NCBI GenBank assembly: GCA_963739135.1
Contig: CAVTZG010000007.1
Span: 404,442-468,441 of the forward strand
Direction: 5' to 3'
DNA length: 64,000 nucleotides
From: Palsa-504 sp963739135
GTDB taxonomy: Bacteria; Actinomycetota; Actinomycetes; Streptosporangiales; Streptosporangiaceae
Part shown: positions 56,783 through 64,000 of the stretch, in pieces
How the letters are laid out: each line of letters opens with the position of its first letter
Numbering within the stretch: position 1 is the stretch's first letter
Notes under the pieces: generated by a model
What the model was told of the DNA's origin: nothing
Databases searched by the model: none
Seen by the model: the letters and a program-made list of their open reading frames with translations, nothing else
Position numbers and translations under genes: made by a program

Positions 56783-57046
56783 TCATGCGGCGATCTGGTA
56801 CTCGTATGCGTATGTAAGTCCGCCGAGGACTTGTTTCCGGCGGATCCGGTGCTCGGCGAGGTTGACCTCCGGTGGCCGGGTGCCGGCTTCAGCCGGCGCG
56901 AGCTGGCCGAGGGCACGGTGCGGCCGGGCTCTGTTCTCATTGCGCAGCACCAAGAGTTCGGCATCCTTGGACACCTCACGCCGGGCCAGCACCATCAGGC
57001 AGCCCAGCAGACGGCGCGCAAGCATGTAGGCGACGGAGAAGATCAC
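56783..57046 (-). pseudogene. Collapsed integrase-type transposase (N- and C-termini fused)
   Basis: 87 residues. The first ~38 (MIFSVAYMLARRLLGCLMVL then SKDAELLVLRNEN) are the N-terminal module of an integrase-type transposase; the next residue block (RARPHRALGQLAPAEAG, NLAEHRIRRKQVLGGLTYAY) is the C-terminal end. The whole catalytic middle, some 230-250 residues, has been removed while the frame is kept. It looks like an internal-deletion derivative. Element ends could not be defined. Confidence 0.7.
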
Positions 57047-57298
57047 TCAGCGATGATCCCCAAACCCCGACTACTGCTCAGGCCATGCCAGATCGAGTAA
57101 TCGAGCCCCACAGCATCGCGTCCGGACACTTCGATGCCGCACTGACTCATGCCTACGGCGCAACTTCCGGCCTGCGGGGGATACCAGGTGCTGCGCCGCA
57201 GGGCGGCGTGTCAGGATCAGGCTGTGCGTTTGTCGGCCTGCTCCGGTGTGAGGGGCTCGCTGCCAAACCGATCCGCGACGATCACCGAAGGAGCAGGG

Positions 57299-59039
57299 AT
57301 GGCTAGCACGGTGGCTGAGGCGATGGTGGCGACGCTGAAGGCGTCGGGGGTACGCCGTGTGTACGGGATTCCCGGCGACTCGCTGAACGGGTTCACCGAC
57401 GCGCTGCGCCGCGACGGCGGGATTACCTGGGAACATGTCCGGCACGAGGAGGCCGCGGCGTTCGCGGCGGCCGCGGAGGCGGCGCTGACCGGGGAGCTTG
57501 CGGTGTGCGCGGGCAGCTGCGGGCCGGGCAACTTGCACCTGATCAACGGCCTGTTCGACGCGAACCGGAGCCGGGTGCCGGTGCTGGCGATCGCGGCGCA
57601 CATCCCGCGGGAGGAGATCGGCGGGGGCTATTTCCAGGAGACCCATCCGCAGCAGCTGTTCGGCGAGTGCAGTGTGTACTGCGAGCAGGCCAGCGTGCCC
57701 GCCCGACCAGGTCCCGTGGCTGCTGGAGATGGCGATGCGCGCGGCGTTGCAGCGCGGCGGGGTCGGCGTCGTCGTCATCCCGGGAGAGGTATTCCTCGCC
57801 GACGCGCCGGCCCGGCCACGACCCGCGCCCGTGCGGGCGGTACCGGCGGTGGTACGTCCCGATGACCATTCGCTCGCAGCCGCGGCGGAGGTGCTCAATG
57901 CCGCGAGCCGCGTCACTATCTTGGCCGGGGCAGGTTGCGCAGGGGCGCACAAGCAACTGATCGACCTCGCAGAAGCGCTGAAGGCGCCGGTGGTGCACGC
58001 GTTCCGCGGCAAGGAGTTCGTCGAGTACGACAATCCCTATGACGTGGGGATGACCGGGCTGATCGGGTTCAGCTCCGGGTACCGGGCGATGGAGCACTGC
58101 GACGCGCTGGTCATGCTCGGCACCGACTTCCCCTACCGGCCGTTCTTCCCCGAGGGCGTCCCGGTGGTCCAGGTCGACGTGCGGGGCGAGCAGATCGGCC
58201 GCCGGGTGCCGGTGCAGGTGCCGCTGGTCGGCACGGTCAAGGACACGGTCGACGCGCTACTGCCGCTAATCAACGCCAAGACCGATGCCGGCCACCTGGA
58301 CCGGATGACCGCACACTACCGGCGGACCCGCGCCCGGCTGGATAACCTGGCCAGGCCCGGCCGCGGCGCCGCGCCGCTGCACCCGCAGTTCGTCGCCGCC
58401 ACCATCGACAAGCTGGCCGCCCCGGACGCGATCTTCACCGCCGACGTCGGCACCCCGTGCATCTGGGCCGCCCGCTACCTGCACATGAACGGCACCCGCC
58501 GGCTGATCGGCTCGTTCAACCACGGCACCATGGCCAACGCGCTGCCGCACGCGATCGGGGCCCAGGCGAGCCAGCCGGGTCGGCAGGTCATCGCGCTGGC
58601 GGGGGACGGCGGCCTGGCGATGCTGCTCGGTGAGCTGCTAACGCTGCGCCAGCGGCAGCTCCCGGTCAAGGTCGTGGTGTTCAACAACGCCTCGCTGTCG
58701 TTCGTGGAGCTGGAGATGAAGGCGGCCGGGATCGTCACCTACGGCACCGATCTGGTCAATCCGGACTTTGCCGGGATCGCCCGGGCCGCCGGGCTGTTCG
58801 GCGCGCAGGTGGACAAAGCCGGCGAACTCGAGGATGTGCTGCGGGCCGCGTTCGCCCACGACGGCCCGGCCCTCGTGGACGTCCGGACCGCCGGCCAGGA
58901 GCTCTCGCTGCCCCCCAAGCTCACCTACGGCCAGATCAAGGGCTTCACCTTGTACGCGACCCGGACCATCCTGTCCGGGCAGGGATCCGAGCTGATCGAA
59001 CTCACCCGAACCAACCTGCGCCAGCTGGAAACCGAATGA
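57299..59039 (+). CDS. poxB: Pyruvate oxidase/dehydrogenase (PoxB-type TPP flavoprotein), frameshifted
   Basis: ATG 57299 with AAGGAG about 7 bases upstream. The N-terminal TPP domain has VYGIPGDSLNGFTDALRR, the catalytic Glu in VRHEEAAAFAAAAEA and GSCGPGNLHLINGLFDANRS; the central domain TILAGAGCAGAHKQLIDLA; the TPP motif ALAGDGGLAMLLGEL with VVVFNNASLSF. One extra C near 57700 breaks the frame; corrected it is 579 residues against 572 in E. coli. The C-terminal helix GQGSELIELTRTNLRQ matches the lipid-binding end of PoxB, so it should feed electrons to membrane quinones while making acetate and CO2 from pyruvate. Confidence 0.92.
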
Positions 59040-59048
59040 CCCCTAGCT

Positions 59049-59425
59049 CTAGCCGGCCGTGACGCTGCTGCGGGGGCGGGTGACGCCCAGGTGGTGAGGG
59101 CGATGGCCAGGTGCGCGAGCGTGATCGCGAGGCCGAGCAGGGCCGGTGCGATCTCCTTCCCCGCCGTCTTGTGCCCGACGGTGGGTGATCAGCGCGCCGA
59201 TGAGCAGCAGGGCCATCCCGGCCGCCGCGGCCACGCCCAGGGGATGCCAGCACAAGCCGATCACGACGCCTGCGGCGGCGGCCAGTTCAGCTACCCCGAT
59301 GAGCCGGTAGCGGGACCAGGGGATCTCGAAGTGCGCGGCGGACTGCCGCATCTTGGGCTGGCCGGTCAGCTTGCCGACCGCGGGGAGCAGGCAGGCCGCG
59401 GCCAGCAGCAGCGAGATGGTGCGCG
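59049..59425 (-). pseudogene. Duplicated DoxX-like gene copy, 5' end lost and frameshifted
   Basis: From about 59425 leftward the protein repeats the intact DoxX-like gene at 59792-60091: ISLLLAAACLLPAVGKLTGQ, RLIGVAELAAAAGVVIGL with LLLIGALITH. Near 59190 the frame changes, after which KEIAPALLGLAITLAHLAI shows the natural C-terminal helices. It is fused at its start to the hydratase remnant. The two copies share about 250 bases at over 95 percent identity by eye. Confidence 0.75.
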
Positions 59426-59427
59426 GT

Positions 59428-59760
59428 GATGTCCCGGCCCAGCAGGAAGGCGATCTCCGGCTCCGCGCGGCTGGATCAGGCTTTGCCGGTCGACAGGCTC
59501 TGCACCGGCGATCATGCCGCTGATGATCCACCCGTACACGGCTCGGTCACGCCCATGGCCTCTTGCTTGGCCCAGCTGTCAGTCCACTTCACCCCGATCA
59601 GCTTGTCGCCGGCGTTCAGTTGGACTGCACGAACGCCCATTGCGCCTGGTAGGCGGCTCGATGTCGATGCCGGGGTCGGCGTCGGAGTACGGCGCGATGG
59701 TCGCCCGGTCCCATTCGGCCTGTATGAGCCGCGCCGCCATGTCCTTGACATCAGGCATCG
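59428..59760 (-). pseudogene. 2-oxopent-4-enoate hydratase (MhpD-like) N-terminal remnant
   Basis: ATG 59760 with a GGAGGG upstream begins PDVKDMAARLIQAEWDRATI and APYSDADPGIDIE, then through several frame changes WAFVQ, LNAGDKLIGVKW, AKQEAMGVTEPVYGW-like sequence, ISGMIAGAEPVDR and EIAFLLGRDIT. This matches the start of the 2-keto-4-pentenoate hydratase/oxalocrotonate decarboxylase family. It stops at GRDIT where the duplicated DoxX copy begins. The gene is dead but fixes the pathway context. Confidence 0.7.
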
Positions 59761-59791
59761 GGACGCTCCCTCCACCCGGAGAACTGTGCTG

Positions 59792-60091
59792 TCACAGCAC
59801 CCAGGTGGCCGAACTCGGCGCGGACCACGTCTCTGCCCGGCGGTGGGTGATCAGCGCGCCGATGAGCAGCAGGGCCATCCCGGCCGCCGCGGCCACGCCC
59901 AGGGGATGCCACCACAAGCCGATCACGACGCCTGCGGCGGCGGCCAGTTCGGCTACACCGATGAGCCGGTAGCGGGACCAGAGGATATCGAAGTGCGCGG
60001 CGGACTGCCGCATCTTGGGCTGGCCGGTCAGCTTGCCGACCGCGGGGAGCAGGCAGGCCGCGGCCAGCAGCAGCGAGATGGTGATGAACAT
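59792..60091 (-). CDS. DoxX-like membrane protein
   Basis: 99 residues from ATG 60091; AGGAGG 5 bases upstream overlaps the stop of the preceding hydroxylase gene, so translation is coupled. Four short membrane helices are visible: ITISLLLAAACLLPAVGKL, the RLIGVAELAAAAGVVIGLWW helix pair and AAAAGMALLLIGALI. This is the DoxX-like (PF13564-type) pattern. The tail after HRRAETW differs from the duplicate downstream and may be truncated by the duplication. DoxX-like proteins are small inner-membrane proteins of redox or sulfur metabolism; role here unclear. Confidence 0.85.
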   Translation of the reverse strand: MFITISLLLAAACLLPAVGKLTGQPKMRQSAAHFDILWSRYRLIGVAELAAAAGVVIGLWWHPLGVAAAAGMALLLIGALITHRRAETWSAPSSATWVL

Positions 60092-60100
60092 GGGAACCTC

Positions 60101-61828
60101 CTAGCGGGCGGCCGGCAGCGGACCGGCGGGCTCGGGGCGGGCTGGCGAGGGGGCCGGTGCCGGATACCCGGGCACGGCACTGGCCGGGACGTACCAGGGC
60201 AGGCGCGGCAGCCGGTACCGGGGCTTCACCGCTGCCACCACGCGATCCGGGCGCACGATGACGGTCAGTGCCGGGTCGGCGGTCAGGGCCCGCATGCCCG
60301 CGGGGGGTGCGTCGCCAGCGAGACGGACGTCGATCCAGTCGGCGTCCTCCCCGGCGCCTGGTCCTGCGGGGGTGCCGGTCCCGGATGTGCTGCTGATCCG
60401 CACCAGGACGAGGCCGTGCCGGCGGCAGAAATCCGCCAGTGCGGCGTCGGGGCGCCGCGCGGTCAACACGGCGGTGCGTCCGGCCAGGATCGCGTCCAGC
60501 CGGACCGGCGGCCCGTCGCCGGCAGACACCAGCGGGTTGGGGATCAGGCCGCCGACCCGCAGCGCGGGCGGAATGCCGGACGGGAGGAGGCGCCGCGGGG
60601 GTTGCTGCAGGGCGCCGGCCTTGAGCCGCGGCGTGGCCGTGGAGCCCATGAACTCGCTGATACGGTCGCTGCGGACGGCGGCGGCCAGGGCGATCCGGCG
60701 GACGGCGGCGGCCCGGTCTTGGCCCCCGGTCATCGCCCAGCCGACCCGGACGGCCTTTTTTATCAGGGCCTTGGCGTGCGGGCGGCGTTCGGTCTCGTAG
60801 CTGGCCAGCAGGCCGGCCCCGGCCCGGCCGGTGAGCACGTGCGCGAGCTTCCAGGCCAGGTTGTCGGCGTCGCGCAGCCCGGCCGCCAGGCCCTGGCCGA
60901 TGAACGGCGGGGTGAGGTGGGCGGCGTCCCCCAGCAGGAAGATCCGCCCGCTGCGGAAGCGGGACGCCAGCCGGGCCCGGAAGGTGTAGCTGGCGCTGCG
61001 GATGATCTGCAGGCCGTCCAGGTCGTCGCGCCCGGTCCAGGGCCGCAGCAGCTGGCCGAGGGCGTCCGGGGTGATCAGGTCGGCTTCGTCCTCGCCGTCG
61101 AGCAGCCGGAACTCCCAGCGGTACCGGTCGCCGGTGACCTGCATGAAGGTGGCGGCCCGGGCCGGGTCGCAGATCTGCTCCACGCCGTCCCAGGTATCCA
61201 GGCCGGTCTCGGCCTTGATGTCGACCACGAGCCAGCGTTCGGTGAAGCCGAGATCGTCCATGGTGATCCCGGTCAGCTCCCGGATGATGCTGTTGGCGCC
61301 GTCGCAGCCCAGCACGACCCGCCCGGTGAACGTCTGCGGGCTGGCGCCGATGCGGGCGTGCACCCGGACCGGGGCCGCGGTGAGCGGGCCGGGGGCATCG
61401 TCATCGTCCAGCCCGATCACCTCGGCGCCGCGGCGGAAGTCGATCAGCGGGTGCGCCCCGACCCGGGCGAGCATCAGCTCTTCCAGGTCGGGCTGGTGGA
61501 ACATGTTCGCCTGCGGGAAGCCGTGCTGGCTGGCCTGGTGGTCGCGGTGGAACTCGGCCATCACGCGGTGGCTGGCGTCGAGCAGCCGCAGGCCGCTGCC
61601 GGGCCGGGACCGGGCCAGGAATCCCTCGCTGACGCCGATCCGGTCCAGGGTCCGGGCGACCTCGTCGTCCAGGTGCACCGCGCGGGGCAGGGGATGGGGC
61701 TGGGTGTAGCGTTCCAGCAGGGTGACGGGAATCCCGAAGTCGGCGAGCAGGAGGGCCGCGGTGCAGCCGGCCGGGCCGGCGCCGACGACGATGACGGGCT
61801 CCTGGGTCGCGGGGTAGTGGCCGTTCAT
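60101..61828 (-). CDS. mhpA: FAD-dependent aromatic hydroxylase (MhpA/PheA-TfdB type)
   Basis: 575 residues from ATG 61828. N-terminal FAD fold VIVVGAGPAGCTAALLLADFG, substrate/FAD segment RAVHLDDEVARTLDRIG, DG motif GRVVLGCDGANSIIREL, and the second FAD motif IFLLGDAAHLTPPFIGQGLAAG with RDADNLAWKLAHVL. The LDDEVARTLDRIGV and GQGLAAGLRDADN combination is that of 3-(3-hydroxyphenyl)propionate hydroxylases. The C-terminal thioredoxin-like domain ends in a Pro/Ala tail. It would ortho-hydroxylate a phenolic substrate using NAD(P)H and O2. It lies in a four-gene operon between a CoA ligase and DoxX. Confidence 0.92.
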   Translation of the reverse strand: MNGHYPATQEPVIVVGAGPAGCTAALLLADFGIPVTLLERYTQPHPLPRAVHLDDEVARTLDRIGVSEGFLARSRPGSGLRLLDASHRVMAEFHRDHQASQHGFPQANMFHQPDLEELMLARVGAHPLIDFRRGAEVIGLDDDDAPGPLTAAPVRVHARIGASPQTFTGRVVLGCDGANSIIRELTGITMDDLGFTERWLVVDIKAETGLDTWDGVEQICDPARAATFMQVTGDRYRWEFRLLDGEDEADLITPDALGQLLRPWTGRDDLDGLQIIRSASYTFRARLASRFRSGRIFLLGDAAHLTPPFIGQGLAAGLRDADNLAWKLAHVLTGRAGAGLLASYETERRPHAKALIKKAVRVGWAMTGGQDRAAAVRRIALAAAVRSDRISEFMGSTATPRLKAGALQQPPRRLLPSGIPPALRVGGLIPNPLVSAGDGPPVRLDAILAGRTAVLTARRPDAALADFCRRHGLVLVRISSTSGTGTPAGPGAGEDADWIDVRLAGDAPPAGMRALTADPALTVIVRPDRVVAAVKPRYRLPRLPWYVPASAVPGYPAPAPSPARPEPAGPLPAAR

Positions 61829-61849
61829 GGTCGTGTCTCTTTCTGCGGG

Positions 61850-63727
61850 TCACTTTTGGTGCTCTGGGGGATGGGCGATGGCCCGGAGCGGACGGTGAGG
61901 GCGAACCCGGCGACGGCGCTCGCGGACCCGGCCGGGGTCGGCGCCGGTCACGGTGACGACCAGCCGCCCGTCTTCGTACGCGGCGGTGGCACGGGCATCG
62001 GCGAGGCCCGCCGCGGCCAGGGCATCGGTGATGGCGCGGACGGCGGCGTCGGCGATCAGCGCGGGCTTGAAGTGCTTGCCCACCTCGGTGACCGGGATCG
62101 CGTCGATCGGATGGATGTGCTTGGGCCGGGCTGCGGGCTCGTCGATGGCGGTGCTGGCCCACGCCAGCAGGTCGGCCTCCTCGAACCGGCCGGGGCCGGC
62201 GGGGACGACGTAGGCCACCGGGACCTCGCCGGAGTGCCGGTCCGGGCGCCCGACGGCCACTGCGCCACGGACGCCGGGGTGGCGCAGCAGCGCCTCCTCG
62301 ATCACCCGGGGGTCGATGTTGTGGCCGCCGCGGATGATGAGGTCCTTGGCCCGGCCGGTGAGGTAGACGAAGCCGTCGGCGTCGACGCGGCCGAGGTCCC
62401 CGGTGTCCAGCCAGCCGTCGCGGACGGCGCCTTCCCGGCTGACCCGGGGGCCGCCGAGGTCGGGGTCGGTGACGTAGCCGGCGAACACGGCGGGCCCGCC
62501 GATGGCCAGCACGCCGGTCTGGCCGGGGGCGCAGTCGGCCCACGACCCGTCGCCGATCCGGACGGCCTTGATCTGCTGTCCGGGCAGGGCGCGGCCGACC
62601 GATCCGGGCCGGTCCTCGCCCGGCCGGGTCCAGGTGCTGGCGCAGGTCGCCTCGGTGAGCCCGTAGCCCTCCAGCAGGCGCCGCCCGGTGTGCGCGGCGA
62701 AGTCCTCGCGCACCGAGGCGGGCAGCGGGGCTGCGCCTGCGATCGGCAGCCGCAGCGTGCTGATGTCGGCGTCGACCGGGACCTGGGCCAGGGTGGCGTA
62801 GACGGTGGGGACGGCGGACATCGCCGCGATCCGGTAGTGCTCGATGATCTGCCAGAACCGGGTGTACAGGGCCTTGTCGCGGTAGCCCGCCGGGCCCGGC
62901 CACACCACCCGGGCGCCGCTGAACATCGGGGCGATGCCGGTGACGATCAGGGCGTTGACGTGGAACAGCGGCAGCCCGCCGAGCATCCCCTCCCCGGGTG
63001 CCAGCCCGCTGCACAGGGCGATCCCCCGAGCGCAGGCGAGCTGGCTGGCGTGGCTGTGCGCGGCGACCTTCGGGGCGCCGGTGGTCCCCCCGGTGTGCAC
63101 GAACGCGGCAAGGTCGTCTGCCTCCGGCAGGGCGGCGCCGGCCAGGTGGCTGTCCGGCTGCCCGGCGATCACCTCGTCCAGGTAGGCCACGACCGGCGCG
63201 CGGCCGTTCGGGGTACCGTCGGCGGGCGCGTCACCGGCCGGGTCCAGTGCGGGCGGGGTGCCGCGGGCGCCGTCCGGTCGCAGCGCCAGGACGGCGCTCA
63301 TCCCCGCCTGGCGCGCCACCTCGAGCAGCCGCTGCCACAGCTGCGGGTCCAGCTCCGGCCCGGCCGTGACCAGGACCCGGGATCCGGTCCGGCGGATCAG
63401 CTCGGCGATCCGCTCGCCGCTGAGGCTGGGATTGACCGGGGCGGCGATCCCGACGGCCTGCGCGGCCAGCGTGGTAGCGTACAGCATCGAGGTGTTGACG
63501 CTGGCCAGCGTCACCGCGTCGCCGCGCCGCACCCCGAGAGCGGTCAGCGCGTTGGCGATCCGCGTCACCCTGCCGGCCAGCTCGGCGTAGGTCCAGGCCA
63601 GGCAGCGGGTGTAATCGCCCGGGTCCGGTATCCACTGCGTGGCCACGCCGTCCGGCCAGGCGCCGGCGGCGTCCAGCAGCAGCTGATAGGTTGACTCCGG
63701 CTGCGGCAGTATTTCTCGCGTGGTCAT
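61850..63727 (-). CDS. Acyl/aryl-CoA ligase
   Basis: 625 residues; ATG 63727 overlaps the FAH gene stop as ATGA. Motifs: FVHTGGTTGAPKVAAHSH (phosphate loop), LPLFHVNALIVTGIAPMFS, EGYGLTEATCAST, TGDLGRVDADGFVYLTGRA with KDLIIRGGHNIDPRVIEE and the catalytic lysine in TEVGKHFKPAL. The final 60 residues form an extra Arg-rich extension after ARATAAYEDGRLVVTVTG. Being inside an aromatic-catabolism operon, it probably activates a phenylpropanoid or fatty side-chain acid; substrate is inference. Confidence 0.93.
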   Translation of the reverse strand: MTTREILPQPESTYQLLLDAAGAWPDGVATQWIPDPGDYTRCLAWTYAELAGRVTRIANALTALGVRRGDAVTLASVNTSMLYATTLAAQAVGIAAPVNPSLSGERIAELIRRTGSRVLVTAGPELDPQLWQRLLEVARQAGMSAVLALRPDGARGTPPALDPAGDAPADGTPNGRAPVVAYLDEVIAGQPDSHLAGAALPEADDLAAFVHTGGTTGAPKVAAHSHASQLACARGIALCSGLAPGEGMLGGLPLFHVNALIVTGIAPMFSGARVVWPGPAGYRDKALYTRFWQIIEHYRIAAMSAVPTVYATLAQVPVDADISTLRLPIAGAAPLPASVREDFAAHTGRRLLEGYGLTEATCASTWTRPGEDRPGSVGRALPGQQIKAVRIGDGSWADCAPGQTGVLAIGGPAVFAGYVTDPDLGGPRVSREGAVRDGWLDTGDLGRVDADGFVYLTGRAKDLIIRGGHNIDPRVIEEALLRHPGVRGAVAVGRPDRHSGEVPVAYVVPAGPGRFEEADLLAWASTAIDEPAARPKHIHPIDAIPVTEVGKHFKPALIADAAVRAITDALAAAGLADARATAAYEDGRLVVTVTGADPGRVRERRRRVRPHRPLRAIAHPPEHQK

Positions 63728-64000
63728 GGCAGCTTCCCGGTAATCGTGTTGTGCTGGGTGCCGAGGTCGAGCTGCCCGTCGGGCGAGGCGATCGTCGCGG
63801 TGATGACGTCGCCGTCACGCAGGTAGCGGGGGTTGGCCGCCTCCCGGCCGAAGAACAGCTTCCACCGGGTGGCGGGCGGCAGCAGCCCGGCGAGCTTCCC
63901 GGCGATCTTGGCCGGTGCCTTCAGCGCGGTGCCGCCGGGCGTGCCGGTCAGCAGCAGGTCGCCCGGGGCCATCGGCTGGAACCGGGACAGCAGGGTCAGC
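63724..64000 (-). CDS. Fumarylacetoacetate hydrolase family protein (partial, N-terminus off the right edge)
   Basis: The last 91 residues are inside the window. LTLLSRFQPMAPGDLLLTGTPGGTALKA (landmarks PGDLLLTGTPGG) is the signature of FAH-fold hydrolases/decarboxylases, followed by LPPATRWKLFFGR, ANPRYLRDGDVITATI and LDLGTQHNTITG. Members cleave C-C bonds of 2-oxo diacids produced by ring fission. Its stop codon overlaps the ligase start, so it is the upstream gene of the operon. Confidence 0.9.
   Translation of the reverse strand, partial: LTLLSRFQPMAPGDLLLTGTPGGTALKAPAKIAGKLAGLLPPATRWKLFFGREAANPRYLRDGDVITATIASPDGQLDLGTQHNTITGKLP

Noticed and set aside
59426..63694. Very long plus-strand open frame (about 1400 codons) covering the aromatic operon
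   Set aside because: It is antisense to the hydroxylase and ligase genes whose motifs are unambiguous; its residues are Gly/Arg/Pro/Gln-rich with no family pattern, as expected for shadow frames at this GC content.

Overview
The window reads as chromosome from a very GC-rich actinobacterium. G or C sits at most third codon positions, GTG starts are common, and several families are typical of soil Actinomycetota: DUF3556, CYTH-CHAD, DUF3052-like, an HbhA-type XRE regulator and a DUF2252 remnant. The genus cannot be fixed from sequence alone. The region is a mosaic of intact catabolic and energy genes set in a large amount of gene debris and mobile DNA. Many otherwise intact genes carry single-base frameshifts in G/C runs, so part of the decay may be assembly error.

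Layout. 1-8.6 kb: CYTH-CHAD protein (cut by the left edge), a decayed BadF-type kinase, a lysylphosphatidylglycerol-synthase-like membrane protein, an N-truncated DUF2252 gene, a P-type ATPase remnant, a DUF1269-like gene, an IS630 element with a passenger gene, and an AI-2E family transporter. 9-13.3 kb: an integrase-type IS split by a group II intron, whose own maturase gene appears to be interrupted by a second ORF-less group II intron (a twintron); the IS truncates a site-2 protease gene. 14.2-22.1 kb: an operon-like set (acyl-CoA ligase, DUF3556 membrane protein, phytoene-desaturase-like FAD enzyme), an AraC regulator and a damaged amino-acid decarboxylase. 22-27.7 kb: HAD, BON-domain, phasin-like, monooxygenase-like, MDR oxidoreductase and beta-lactamase-fold genes between transposase scraps. 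27.8-33.6 kb: a complete pyruvate dehydrogenase operon (aceE, E2, E3 with its own lipoyl domain). 33.6-40.1 kb: low-density debris with a few small conserved genes.

40.1-55.9 kb is centred on polyhydroxyalkanoate (PHA) storage: a PhaZ-type depolymerase with an unusual Ala-rich tail, a phasin-like remnant beside an XRE regulator, acyl-CoA ligases, an intact PHA synthase, further PhaZ copies and a phaC remnant abutting phaZ. Between these lie remnants of SDR, VOC, enoyl-CoA hydratase, GNAT, STAND, integrase and stress-protein genes, plus a tRNA-Lys 3' half next to a dead tyrosine integrase, the trace of an integrated element. 56-57 kb holds a truncated group II intron and a collapsed transposase.

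57.3-64 kb: a PoxB-type pyruvate oxidase, then a tight minus-strand aromatic-catabolism operon (FAH-family hydrolase, CoA ligase, MhpA-like flavin hydroxylase, DoxX protein, remnant of an MhpD-like hydratase). Together the intact genes describe carbon flow from aromatic and acyl substrates through acyl-CoA and pyruvate/acetyl-CoA into PHA storage and remobilisation. No CRISPR array, rRNA gene or complete tRNA gene was seen.
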